From Cruoricaptor ignavus (GTDB taxonomy: Bacteria > Bacteroidota > Bacteroidia > Flavobacteriales > Weeksellaceae): a DNA stretch of 64,000 bases. Below the pieces are notes generated by a model. The model saw nothing but the letters and a program-made list of their open reading frames with translations. It made no database searches and was not told the DNA's origin. The translations under genes were made by a program, and so were the position numbers. The stretch spans positions 62,001-126,000 of the forward strand of contig NZ_FQYI01000007.1 of assembly GCF_900141665.1 (NCBI RefSeq), given 5' to 3'. The stretch's first letter is position 1, and each line of letters starts with the position of its first letter. Below are positions 18,474-26,962 of the stretch, piece after piece.

Positions 18474-18706
18474 TTAGCCTTAAAAATATGGTAAGCCTGG
18501 ATAAAGCATAGAAATCCATTGGGGATGATGACGGGCCAATACATTGCGGCAGCGTCTCCCCCTCCCTTGAGCACGCCATATATTACGAAAAAAAGGCAGC
18601 CTGCAAGGTTAACGATCCTGATTTTCCGCAAATCCTTCAGCATAAAACTTGCAACAACGAGGGCGGAGCCTAGGTAGCCGCAGATATCTGCGAATGATAT
18701 TTCCAT
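18470..18706 (-). CDS. Small YgjV-like inner membrane protein
   Basis: 78 residues with three predicted hydrophobic segments. The sequence GYLGSALVVASFMLKD at the N-terminus and the short second half resemble the YgjV family of unknown function. It is the first gene of the glycosyltransferase/SufE operon. A TAAATTTG -7 box on the minus strand lies 17 nt upstream of its ATG. No function can be given. Confidence 0.75.
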   Translation of the reverse strand: MEISFADICGYLGSALVVASFMLKDLRKIRIVNLAGCLFFVIYGVLKGGGDAAAMYWPVIIPNGFLCFIQAYHIFKAK

Positions 18707-18723
18707 CTTTTTAGCGAATTTTA

Positions 18724-18731
18724 CAAATTTA
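18724..18731 (-). promoter_or_regulatory. -7 box of the glycosyltransferase operon
   Basis: TAAATTTG on the minus strand fits the Bacteroidota -7 consensus TAnnTTTG. No clear TTTG lies at the expected upstream distance. The divergent clpC regulatory region is next to it. Confidence 0.4.
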
Positions 18732-18754
18732 AGACTTTAAGATAAATATTTTTA

Positions 18755-18767
18755 TGACATTTCGGCA
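18755..18767. promoter_or_regulatory. Operator-like 13-mer upstream of clpC
   Basis: TGACATTTCGGCA has the same shape as the two copies at 14532-14570 and is followed by a small GCAGA/TCTGC hairpin (18765-18778). It lies 82 nt before the clpC ATG, in the divergent region with the glycosyltransferase operon. It is a candidate stress-regulator site. Confidence 0.45.
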
Positions 18768-18848
18768 GAAAAATCTGCTGGTAGGTTATTTGCAAAAAGA
18801 GTTCAGGTAAAAAATTTTTCCTACCTTTAAATTCAATTTTATTTCGAT

Positions 18849-21371
18849 ATGAACAATAAATTTTCAGACGGTTTGAGCAAAGTATTCAAACAGAGTAAAA
18901 CCGAAGCGCGGCGTTTGAAAAGCGAATTCCTCAATACAGAGCACCTGCTGCTGGGCATTATAAAAACAGAAAATTCCGCAAAGGATATTCTTAAAAACCT
19001 TAACGCAGACCTCAATATGATAAGGCGGAAGATAGAGAGCATCAGCATGCCTACCGCCAACCCGCTCGCTATGGAAAGCAGCCAGATTTCTTTCACGCGG
19101 ATGGCGGACCAGGCTGTAAAACGCGCAGAGCTGGAAAGCCGGCAGTATAAAACTGGGGAGATAAATACCGTGCACCTTCTGCTGGGCATTCTCTACAAGC
19201 AGGAAGATCCCGCCGCTAACATACTGGAAGCTTATGACATTGATTACGAAAGAGTTACCACTGAATACCGTTCTATGATTCAAAATTCCGGGCAGGCTCC
19301 GCAGATGAGCGTTTATGAGGATGATGACGATGACGAACCTGCCTACAGCCAGCAATCCCGCAGGCCGGCGGGTAACCTCGCCACCGGGAAAACCAAAACC
19401 CCGACGCTGGACAATTTCGGCAGAGACCTGACTGCGGCGGCGGCGGAAGGCAAGCTGGACCCTGTGATAGGAAGGGATAAAGAAATCGAGCGCGTATCGC
19501 AGATCCTCTCTCGGCGGAAGAAGAACAACCCTCTGCTGATCGGGGAGCCCGGCGTGGGTAAATCTGCAATAGCGGAAGGGCTTGCCCTGAGGATCCACCA
19601 GAAAAATGTGTCCCGCGTGCTCTACAACAAGCGGGTTATCACTCTCGACCTGGCTAGCCTGGTAGCCGGCACGAAATACCGCGGGCAGTTCGAAGAAAGA
19701 ATGAAAGCCATAATGACAGAGCTGGAGAAAAACCGCGATGTAATCCTCTTCATCGATGAGCTGCACACCATCGTGGGCGCGGGCAGCTCCACCGGATCGC
19801 TGGACGCATCGAATATTTTTAAACCTGCCCTGGCAAGAGGGGAGATCCAATGCATCGGTGCCACCACCCTGGATGAATACCGCCAGTACATCGAAAAGGA
19901 CGGCGCGCTGGAACGCCGCTTCCAGAAGGTGATGGTAGAGCCTACCTCCATAGAGGAAACCATCCAGATTCTGCATCAGATTAAGGACAAATACGAGGAT
20001 CATCACAATGTAAAATATACCGATGAGGCGATAAACGCCTGCGTAAACCTCACCTCGCGATACATCACAGACCGCTACCTGCCGGATAAAGCCATCGACG
20101 CTATGGACGAGGCCGGCTCCAGGGTTTACATCAAAAACATGAAAGTGCCGGAGCAGATCATTGAAAATGAAAAACTTATCGAGCGCATCCGCGAGCAGAA
20201 ACAGAAGGCCGTAAAGGCACAGGACTACCTGGAGGCTCGCCGCCTGAAAGATGAAGAAGAGCGCCTGGGTAGGGAGCTGCAGGTAGCTCAGGAAGACTGG
20301 GACAAAGATGTGAAGGAGAAAAAAGAAACCGTGGACGAGGAAAATGTTGCCGAAGTGGTTTCTATGATGAGTGGCGTGCCGGTAACGAAGGTAGGCAAAA
20401 ACGAACTCGAGAAACTCGCCCAGATGGATGAGAAACTGAACGGGAAAGTCATCGGGCAGGAAGATGCAGTAAAAAAAGTTGTAAAAGCCATCCAGAGAAA
20501 CCGCGCCGGCCTGAAAGACCCGAACCGCCCGATAGGCACCTTTATCTTCCTTGGTACCACAGGCGTCGGCAAAACCGAACTTGCGAAGGTAATGGCGCGC
20601 GAGCTTTTTGACTCTGATGAAGCGCTGATCCGCATCGATATGAGCGAATATATGGAAAAATTCGCCGTGTCCCGACTCGTGGGCGCGCCTCCGGGCTATG
20701 TGGGATACGAGGAGGGCGGCCAGCTAACGGAGGCTGTGCGGCGCAAACCTTATTCCGTAGTGCTGCTGGACGAGATAGAAAAGGCCCACCCGGATGTCTT
20801 CAACATACTCCTGCAGATTCTGGACGAGGGACACGTAACTGACTCGCTGGGCAGAAAGATCGACTTCCGAAACACCATCATCATCCTCACCTCAAACATC
20901 GGAACCCGCGACCTAAAAGACTTCGGCGACGGCGTAGGATTCGGTACTTCGGCGAAGCGCAGCACGAGCGGCGCCAGAGCGAGAGCGACCATCGAGAATG
21001 CTCTTAAAAAAGCCTTCTCGCCGGAATTCCTGAACAGGATTGATGACATCATTATCTTCAACTCGCTGCAGCAGGAAGATATCCGCAAAATCATCGACCT
21101 CGAGCTTGCGAAGCTCTACAGCAGAATCAGCAAGCTGGGCTACCGCGTGGAGCTTACCGAAGAGGCGAAGGACTTCATCGTGGAAAAGGGCTGGGACAAA
21201 GATTTCGGCGCAAGGCCTCTGAAACGCGCCGTACAGAAATACATCGAGGATCTCCTGGCGGAACTGCTTGTAAATAAAGAAATTACAGAGGGCGAAACCG
21301 TAGTGCTGAAGCTAAATGATGCTAAAGACGCGCTGGAAAAAGAGAGCGCTGTCGCAGAGATGGCGGAGTAG
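18849..21371 (+). CDS. clpC: ATP-dependent Clp protease ATPase subunit ClpC
   Basis: AAA+ unfoldase that feeds substrates to ClpP. Two Clp N-repeats occupy about residues 1-145. The first Walker A, GEPGVGKS, is at 232-239. A UVR-like coiled middle domain (about 430-470) separates it from the second Walker A, GTTGVGKT (569-576). The short middle domain with UVR motif marks ClpC rather than ClpB or ClpA. 840 residues is standard. It is monocistronic, with an operator-like motif upstream and a strong terminator downstream. Confidence 0.95.
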   Translation: MNNKFSDGLSKVFKQSKTEARRLKSEFLNTEHLLLGIIKTENSAKDILKNLNADLNMIRRKIESISMPTANPLAMESSQISFTRMADQAVKRAELESRQYKTGEINTVHLLLGILYKQEDPAANILEAYDIDYERVTTEYRSMIQNSGQAPQMSVYEDDDDDEPAYSQQSRRPAGNLATGKTKTPTLDNFGRDLTAAAAEGKLDPVIGRDKEIERVSQILSRRKKNNPLLIGEPGVGKSAIAEGLALRIHQKNVSRVLYNKRVITLDLASLVAGTKYRGQFEERMKAIMTELEKNRDVILFIDELHTIVGAGSSTGSLDASNIFKPALARGEIQCIGATTLDEYRQYIEKDGALERRFQKVMVEPTSIEETIQILHQIKDKYEDHHNVKYTDEAINACVNLTSRYITDRYLPDKAIDAMDEAGSRVYIKNMKVPEQIIENEKLIERIREQKQKAVKAQDYLEARRLKDEEERLGRELQVAQEDWDKDVKEKKETVDEENVAEVVSMMSGVPVTKVGKNELEKLAQMDEKLNGKVIGQEDAVKKVVKAIQRNRAGLKDPNRPIGTFIFLGTTGVGKTELAKVMARELFDSDEALIRIDMSEYMEKFAVSRLVGAPPGYVGYEEGGQLTEAVRRKPYSVVLLDEIEKAHPDVFNILLQILDEGHVTDSLGRKIDFRNTIIILTSNIGTRDLKDFGDGVGFGTSAKRSTSGARARATIENALKKAFSPEFLNRIDDIIIFNSLQQEDIRKIIDLELAKLYSRISKLGYRVELTEEAKDFIVEKGWDKDFGARPLKRAVQKYIEDLLAELLVNKEITEGETVVLKLNDAKDALEKESAVAEMAE

Positions 21372-21394
21372 TTTCTTGAGAAAATTTTATTATG

Positions 21395-21421
21395 ACCTGC
21401 TTGCGAAGGCAGGTTTTTTTT
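21395..21421 (+). terminator. Intrinsic terminator of clpC
   Basis: ACCTGC (21395-21400) pairs with GCAGGT (21409-21414) around an 8-nt loop and is followed by a run of T. Confidence 0.85.
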
Positions 21422-21476
21422 ATTTTTTCTCTCAAAATTTCTTTCTTAGAAAAAACTTTTTGACAAGATAATCTGC

Positions 21477-21484
21477 TAAGTTTG
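21477..21484 (+). promoter_or_regulatory. -7 box directly before the radical SAM gene
   Basis: TAAGTTTG fits TAnnTTTG exactly and ends only 4 nt before the GTG start codon. A TTTG lies at 21459-21462, but the spacing of 14 nt is shorter than usual. If the box is used, the transcript would be nearly or fully leaderless. Confidence 0.45.
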
Positions 21485-21488
21485 CATT

Positions 21489-22532
21489 GTGGAAATTAAG
21501 ACAAAAATAAAAGGCCAGGGCGCGCAAAGGAATGTTGCCAATCGCTTTGAGCGGTACACGCACGAGCCAGATGAAGGTGATGTAGATAGCCGGAAAACTA
21601 CATTCACAGAGGTATTTCCCAAAAGCATCGTCAACAAGGTGAAGAGCCCGGATATTTCCATGGAATATTCCCTGAACCCTTACCAGGGTTGCGAGCATGG
21701 CTGCGCATATTGCTTTGCGCGCCCCACGCACGAGTATTGGGGTTACTCCGCGGGGGTAGATTTTGAGCGCAATATTATGGTGAAGAAAAACGCACCGGAG
21801 CTCCTTGAAAAGTTTTTCCGGAGGAAGGGATATCAGCCAAAAACCATCACGCTCTCCGGCAACACGGATCCGTACCAGCCTGCAGAAAGGCAGCTGCAGC
21901 TTACGCGCCAGCTTCTGGAAAAATTTCTTGCCTACCGGCACCCGGTTTCCTTCATCACAAAAAACGCATTGATTCTGAGAGATTTAGACATTCTGACAAA
22001 ACTTTCAGAGCTGAACCTTGTCTCGGTAAATATGAGCATCCCGACGCTGAATGAAGACCTCCGCCGCGTGATGGAACCGCGTACCTCATCCGTAAGCAAC
22101 AAGCTGAAGGCGGTGGAAACGCTCTCTCAGAACGGCATCCCGGTAAATGTGATGGCGGCACCCGTTATCCCCGGATTGAACTCTGAGGAGGGGCTTAGCC
22201 TATACAAAACCGTTTCGGAACTGGGCGCCCTCAGTGCACACCATGCGCTCATCCGCCTGAATGACTCTGTGGAACCCGTGTTCGTGCAGTGGCTTGAGAC
22301 TTATTACCCGGACCGTGCGGCGAAGGTGCTGAACCTCATCCGCAGCATGCGCGGTGGGGAGCTCGGGGAAAAGCGCTTTTTCGAGCGCTACAAAGGTGAA
22401 GGAAATATAGCAGAAATGATACACAACACCTATAAACTCGCAAGGCGGAAATATTTTTCTGGCAAAAGTATGCCTTCTCTTTCTACGGAACATTTCACGG
22501 GGAGCACTGTGCAGCAGCTGAGCCTTTTCTGA
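21489..22532 (+). CDS. PA0069-family radical SAM protein
   Basis: Radical SAM protein of 347 residues. The [4Fe-4S] cysteine motif CEHGCAYC (CxxxCxxC) is preceded by the family sequence SLNPYQGC and followed by FARPTHEY. These are features of the PA0069 family, related to spore photoproduct lyase, whose reaction is not known. The GTG at 21489 is the only possible start because an in-frame TAA lies at 21477. menD follows after 23 nt. Confidence 0.88.
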   Translation: MEIKTKIKGQGAQRNVANRFERYTHEPDEGDVDSRKTTFTEVFPKSIVNKVKSPDISMEYSLNPYQGCEHGCAYCFARPTHEYWGYSAGVDFERNIMVKKNAPELLEKFFRRKGYQPKTITLSGNTDPYQPAERQLQLTRQLLEKFLAYRHPVSFITKNALILRDLDILTKLSELNLVSVNMSIPTLNEDLRRVMEPRTSSVSNKLKAVETLSQNGIPVNVMAAPVIPGLNSEEGLSLYKTVSELGALSAHHALIRLNDSVEPVFVQWLETYYPDRAAKVLNLIRSMRGGELGEKRFFERYKGEGNIAEMIHNTYKLARRKYFSGKSMPSLSTEHFTGSTVQQLSLF

Positions 22533-22543
22533 GCCTTTCTTTG

Positions 22544-22551
22544 TAGATTTG
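22544..22551 (+). promoter_or_regulatory. -7 box directly before menD
   Basis: TAGATTTG matches TAnnTTTG and ends 4 nt before the menD ATG. No clear -33 element is seen. The spacing again implies a leaderless transcript if it is functional. Confidence 0.4.
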
Positions 22552-22555
22552 CCGC

Positions 22556-24253
22556 ATGAAAAAGTTTTCTTCCAAGCGCAGCGTGCAGATCCTCGGTAGC
22601 GTCCTGCAGCAGTACGGCGTACAAAACATCGTGATTTCTCCCGGTTCGCGTAATGCGCCGATAGCCATACATCTTGCTGAAAGCCAATACTTTAACTGCT
22701 ACAGCATCGTGGATGAGCGAAGCGCCGCCTTCGTGGGGATGGGTATGGCATTGAGCGAGGGAAAGCCAGTGGCTGTTACTTGCACCAGCGGTTCTGCGGC
22801 GGCGAACTACTACCCTGCCGTTGCGGAGGCTTTTTACTCAAATATCCCCCTGCTGCTCCTTACTGCAGACAGGCCTACGGATTATGTGGATATATTTGAC
22901 GGGCAGACCATCCGGCAGAAGGAGCTCTTCAGTCAGCATTCCTACGGCGACTTTGAACTGATGGAGGACAGCGGGGCGGATGCGGATGATTTTAACCTTG
23001 AAACAATTAAAAAAGCGGTAGAGCTATGCATCGAGAAGCAGGGCCCCGTACACATCAACATACCGCTGGAGGAGCCGCTATACGAGCTTGTGCAAGATTT
23101 CCCCCTGGTACCGCAGGTAGAGAAAACTATTCGGAAACGCGGTACAGAACTGCCCTCCACCCTTGTTGCCGAATGGAATTTAGCCAAGAGAATCTTAATA
23201 CTTGTAGGCACCGTTAAACAAAGCGAAGAACTTGAAAATCAGCTCATTCAGCTGGTGAAGAATCACACTGTCGTGGTACTTTGCGAAACAAATTCTAACC
23301 TGAAAGACCCGAGATTCCTGCACCATATCGACCGCTATATTTCTGGTTTTGATGAGCAGGATATCCGCACATTTGCGCCGGATTTGCTCATCACAATTGG
23401 GCAGAATGTGGTATCAAAAAAAGTTAAGCAGTTTTTTAGGGCCGCAGATATTCATTCGCACTGGCATATTGACGAGCACTGGCACCCGGACACTTATTTT
23501 CATTTAACTCAAAAAATCTCCGCGCGGCCGGAAATTTTCCTCAGCAAACTGATCTATAACATTTCCCTGAACCCCCGGCCATATTACAATCTTTGGAACA
23601 GCCTGAGGGAAAGGAAGGATGCGCTGCATCGGGAATTCACACTACGGGCACCGTTTTCAGATTTTACAGCCTGTAAAATTATTTCCGAAAAAATCCCGGT
23701 AAACCACGCCGTGCATCTTAGCAACAGCGCGACTATACGGTATGCGCAACTATTTGATTTTCAAAAGTTTAAATGTTACTGCAATCGCGGAACCAGCGGT
23801 ATCGACGGCTCTACTTCCACCGCGATGGGCTTTGCCATCCGGCACGCGGCACCCACCGTGCTTGTTACGGGCGATCTTGCTTTTTTTTACGACATCAATG
23901 GGCTTTGGAACCAGTATATTCCGCCGTTTACGAGGATCATTATCCTGAATAATCAGGAGGGGAATATTTTTAAAATAATCCCGGGGCCGCAGAATGCCAA
24001 CGGTAATGTGCTGGACGAATTTATTGGCACGAAACACCGAAGAAGCGCCGAAATCCTGGCGAAGCATTTCGGTTTCGGATATGCAAAAGCGGAGGACGAG
24101 CTTACGCTGGAGCGGATTCTGGATAATTTCTTCAGCCCGTCGATTGAGCCCAAGATCCTTGAGATCTTTACCGGTAATGCTAGGAATGCTGATGTGCTGA
24201 GAAATTATTTTGATCACTTGTCCGGGAGAAATCCGGTGCGGGTGGATGAGTAA
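22556..24253 (+). CDS. menD: SEPHCHC synthase MenD
   Basis: Thiamine-diphosphate enzyme joining 2-oxoglutarate and isochorismate in menaquinone synthesis, which agrees with a Bacteroidota respiratory chain. The N-terminal sequence VISPGSRNAP is the family signature. CTSGSAAANYYPAVAEA and the ThDP-binding region with GDLAFFYDINGLWN are also present. 565 residues is full length, and the start aligns with known homologues. No other men genes are in the window. Confidence 0.95.
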   Translation: MKKFSSKRSVQILGSVLQQYGVQNIVISPGSRNAPIAIHLAESQYFNCYSIVDERSAAFVGMGMALSEGKPVAVTCTSGSAAANYYPAVAEAFYSNIPLLLLTADRPTDYVDIFDGQTIRQKELFSQHSYGDFELMEDSGADADDFNLETIKKAVELCIEKQGPVHINIPLEEPLYELVQDFPLVPQVEKTIRKRGTELPSTLVAEWNLAKRILILVGTVKQSEELENQLIQLVKNHTVVVLCETNSNLKDPRFLHHIDRYISGFDEQDIRTFAPDLLITIGQNVVSKKVKQFFRAADIHSHWHIDEHWHPDTYFHLTQKISARPEIFLSKLIYNISLNPRPYYNLWNSLRERKDALHREFTLRAPFSDFTACKIISEKIPVNHAVHLSNSATIRYAQLFDFQKFKCYCNRGTSGIDGSTSTAMGFAIRHAAPTVLVTGDLAFFYDINGLWNQYIPPFTRIIILNNQEGNIFKIIPGPQNANGNVLDEFIGTKHRRSAEILAKHFGFGYAKAEDELTLERILDNFFSPSIEPKILEIFTGNARNADVLRNYFDHLSGRNPVRVDE

Positions 24254-24262
24254 TTACGGTGA

Positions 24263-24294
24263 TTCGGCAAAATAGCGGGCGTTGCGTACTTTTG
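24263..24294 (+). promoter_or_regulatory. Candidate promoter of the membrane-protein gene pair
   Basis: TACTTTTG at 24287-24294 fits the -7 consensus. TTCGG at 24263-24267 sits at about the right distance for a weak -33 element. The start codon is 16 nt downstream of the -7 box. Confidence 0.45.
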
Positions 24295-24310
24295 CAGGAA
24301 ATTTTTTCGA

Positions 24311-25033
24311 ATGAAGCAAAATCCGCAGCGCCCTTCTGCTGCCGACATCCTCCGGAATGCCTTTGGCTATTGGCGGCGCACGCTGCGCTATCAGGTACTT
24401 TTTTCGCTGATATATTTATCGGTATTCCTTACGGCGGTGTTTTTCGGCATCGCAAAGACTGGGATAGGGCAGGAGCTCCTGAGCATCAGCAAGCTACAAC
24501 CATTTTCAGAAGCCTATACGCAAGCGGTTCAGGCGCTCTCCCGCACGCCGGGTTTTCAGCGGCTATCCTGGCTGCTGATGCTAACCTCCGTATTTCTTTA
24601 CCCTTTAAATCTGGGGCTGATGAAGATTTTCCGAAAGATGGATTTGAATGAGAAAGTTTCTGCAGCAGATATCCTGGCGGGCTACCAGGGGGCAAACTTT
24701 TTCATCTTCACCGGGTTTTATCTTTTTTGGTCGGTGGTGTACAGCCTGCTGTTTTCCACTGTTTTCCTCGCGTATTTCTGGGTGATAGCCACCGTATTCT
24801 GTGCGCCGCTGATGTTTTTTATGAACAAAAAAATCTTCGAAAGCATCAGCCTTTCCTGGCGGGCGTTGCGCATCTTCCCTGCGGAGATTATCCTCTGTAC
24901 TGCCGCGGCGGCCATTATAAAATATGCCGGGATATTCTCGGTGGCAGGCGCCATTTTTACCCTGCCGTTTTGGAACGCAGTGATTTATGCCATGTACAAG
25001 GTGATGTTTTCTGAAATTTACAGGCGGGAATAA
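24311..25033 (+). CDS. Hypothetical multipass membrane protein
   Basis: 240 residues with about five or six hydrophobic segments and a basic N-terminus (MKQNPQRPSAADILRNAFGYWRRTLRYQ). I do not recognise a family. The next gene has a similar size, a similar amphipathic start and several membrane segments. Both may therefore be distant members of one family of integral membrane proteins. No catalytic motif is visible. Confidence 0.75.
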   Translation: MKQNPQRPSAADILRNAFGYWRRTLRYQVLFSLIYLSVFLTAVFFGIAKTGIGQELLSISKLQPFSEAYTQAVQALSRTPGFQRLSWLLMLTSVFLYPLNLGLMKIFRKMDLNEKVSAADILAGYQGANFFIFTGFYLFWSVVYSLLFSTVFLAYFWVIATVFCAPLMFFMNKKIFESISLSWRALRIFPAEIILCTAAAAIIKYAGIFSVAGAIFTLPFWNAVIYAMYKVMFSEIYRRE

Positions 25034-25046
25034 ATGAAGAAATTGC

Positions 25047-25054
25047 TACTTTTG
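25047..25054 (+). promoter_or_regulatory. -7 box upstream of the second membrane-protein gene
   Basis: TACTTTTG fits TAnnTTTG. It lies 24 nt before the ATG at 25079. The -33 element is not evident. Confidence 0.35.
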
Positions 25055-25078
25055 AGCCAAGTATTTAAATAAAAATTT

Positions 25079-25813
25079 ATGGAAAATTTCAACTTAAATC
25101 CGGCGCAGGAAATCCCGGAGCGCAGTACAAGCGGCGTCATCAGCCACGCTTTTAATCTTTACAAGGGCATCTTTGCCTATGCCCTGCTGGCCACCGTTCT
25201 TTATATTGTTCTAAATTCCCTTCTTGGGGCTCTCTTCCCTTTTGATTCTCAGGAGTTTATGCGGCAGGTGCAGCAGTCCGGCGGAGATTTTTCAAGACTG
25301 GATCCCGAGCTTGTTTCGCAATACAGCACCATGTCGGTGGTCAGCGGGATTATAGGTATCTTGCTCTCCCCCCTGCTTGCGGGCGTGATATACATTGCCA
25401 GCAAATATCATAACGGGCACCGCCCGGAATTCCGTGATTTGTTTGTTTACTACAGGCAGAATTTCGGTCAGGTCCTTCTCTACGGGCTTCTTTCGGGTAT
25501 AATCTTATCCTTTTCCTTCTCACTTTGCTTTCTGCCGGGCTTATTCGTGGCGCCTTTATTTATGCTCGGCTACCCGATCGTGCTATTTGAAAATGCTACA
25601 GCGATAGAGGCAATAAAAAAATCTGTAAATATCGCGAAGGAGAACTACGGCGCATTCCTCGGCATTTTTATCCTCAGCGCTCTCATCAGCTTAGCAGGCT
25701 TGTTGCTGTGCTTCGTCGGTATTATTCTTACTTATCCCTTCATTTTCGTGGCTATGTACTCCGCATACTGCGCCTTCGTGGGCAGGCCAAGGCCAATCTA
25801 TGGAAATATTTAA
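25079..25813 (+). CDS. Hypothetical multipass membrane protein
   Basis: 244 residues with about six hydrophobic segments. Soluble parts are the N-terminal 25 residues and a loop near residues 58-80. The segment YPIVLFENATAIEAIKKSVNIAKENYG resembles a pattern seen in many unannotated Bacteroidota integral membrane proteins (glycerophosphoryl diester-type or DUF4013-like), but I cannot assign a function. It is followed after 18 nt by an AI-2E family permease. Confidence 0.75.
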   Translation: MENFNLNPAQEIPERSTSGVISHAFNLYKGIFAYALLATVLYIVLNSLLGALFPFDSQEFMRQVQQSGGDFSRLDPELVSQYSTMSVVSGIIGILLSPLLAGVIYIASKYHNGHRPEFRDLFVYYRQNFGQVLLYGLLSGIILSFSFSLCFLPGLFVAPLFMLGYPIVLFENATAIEAIKKSVNIAKENYGAFLGIFILSALISLAGLLLCFVGIILTYPFIFVAMYSAYCAFVGRPRPIYGNI

Positions 25814-25831
25814 TTTTTTTAATTATCTGAA

Positions 25832-26917
25832 ATGTCCTACAACCCTCAACAAATCAGCAATGTAAAGGTAAAGCAAATCCTCCTCATCGGGGTGATTGTA
25901 TGGCTGCTGTACCTCATCGTAAAAAATCTGCTACTCTTCATCCCGTCTCTGCTGGGCGCCATTACGCTGTATGTGGTGACGCGCGATCTGAATTTCTATC
26001 TGCAGGAAAAGAAAAAATGGAAGCCCGCGCTCGCTACTAGTGTAATAATCCTTCTATGCCTGGTGGTGATCATCATCCCGATGTATTTTATAGGTGACTT
26101 GTTGGTACAGAAAATCGGCAGCTCTCAGCAGTATATGAGCCAGATTAATGAGTACATCCTGAAGTCTCAGGAGTATGTTTATGAGAAAACGAATATTGAC
26201 CTCCTGAGCAAAGGAAATATGGACAAGCTGCAGGGCTCCATCAGCAGAATTGGGACTTCCCTGGTGAACGAAACTGTGAATACGCTTACTGTGGTGCTTT
26301 CCATGTTCTTCATTCTGTATTTTATGCTTGCCAATCCACGGAAATTTGAACAAGCGGCTGCCCAGCTGCTTCCCCTGAAGAGAACGAATGTAAATATGAT
26401 TGGGGAAAAATTCCGCAAGCTGGTAATGGCGAACGCCGTAGGGCTGCCGGTGACTGCCATAGGCCAGGGCCTGTTCGCGTTGATTGGTTACCTCATTTTC
26501 GGGGCGCCAAGTGCTGCGCTGCTCTTCGTGCTTACGGCGATAGCATCGGTGCTGCCGGTGGTGGGGACGATGATTGTCTGGGTACCCGTAGTGCTCTACA
26601 TGTTTGCAATAGGTGATACGGGCAACGCCATCGGGCTTACGCTGTACTGCCTGATTGTGGTGGGGACTACCGACAATGTACTGAGATTTACCGTTTTGAA
26701 AAAACTTGAGGACATCCACCCGCTGAATACGGTTTTTGGTATCATTATGGGGGTAAATCTCTTCGGGTTTATCGGCCTGATCTTTGGCCCTATTCTCGTA
26801 TCTATGACGCTCCTCCTCATCCAGGTTTATGCCAATGAATTTTCCGACGAAGATACCCCTCCAGACTTGCACCTTGGCGAGCAACCCATTGAGAAAAAGA
26901 TTGATTTAATGCTTTAA
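25832..26917 (+). CDS. AI-2E family transporter (PerM/TqsA-like)
   Basis: Membrane protein of 361 residues with about eight hydrophobic segments and a soluble domain between segments 3 and 4, the usual AI-2E/PerM layout. The C-terminal region VVGTTDNVLRFTVLKKLEDIHPL and GPILVSMTLLLI match the family. Characterised members export autoinducer-2 or act as Na+/H+ antiporters, so the substrate is open. Confidence 0.88.
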   Translation: MSYNPQQISNVKVKQILLIGVIVWLLYLIVKNLLLFIPSLLGAITLYVVTRDLNFYLQEKKKWKPALATSVIILLCLVVIIIPMYFIGDLLVQKIGSSQQYMSQINEYILKSQEYVYEKTNIDLLSKGNMDKLQGSISRIGTSLVNETVNTLTVVLSMFFILYFMLANPRKFEQAAAQLLPLKRTNVNMIGEKFRKLVMANAVGLPVTAIGQGLFALIGYLIFGAPSAALLFVLTAIASVLPVVGTMIVWVPVVLYMFAIGDTGNAIGLTLYCLIVVGTTDNVLRFTVLKKLEDIHPLNTVFGIIMGVNLFGFIGLIFGPILVSMTLLLIQVYANEFSDEDTPPDLHLGEQPIEKKIDLML

Positions 26918-26922
26918 AAAAC

Positions 26923-26955
26923 AAACCTCAGGAAAAATTTCCCGAGGTTTTTTGT
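26923..26955. terminator. Bidirectional intrinsic terminator
   Basis: AAACCTC (26923-26929) pairs with GAGGTTT (26944-26950). Inside, GGAAA pairs with TTTCC after one mismatch. T-runs on both strands serve the convergent permease and uvrB genes. Confidence 0.85.
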
Positions 26956-26962
26956 TGAAAAT

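Noticed and set aside
18864-20006. A 380-residue minus-strand frame in clpC
   Set aside because: It is a shadow of the ClpC coding sequence; composition follows the reverse complement of conserved motifs.
24259-24651. A 130-residue plus-strand frame overlapping the start of the first unknown membrane protein
   Set aside because: The membrane-protein frame has coherent hydrophobic segments and a promoter at the right place; this one has neither.
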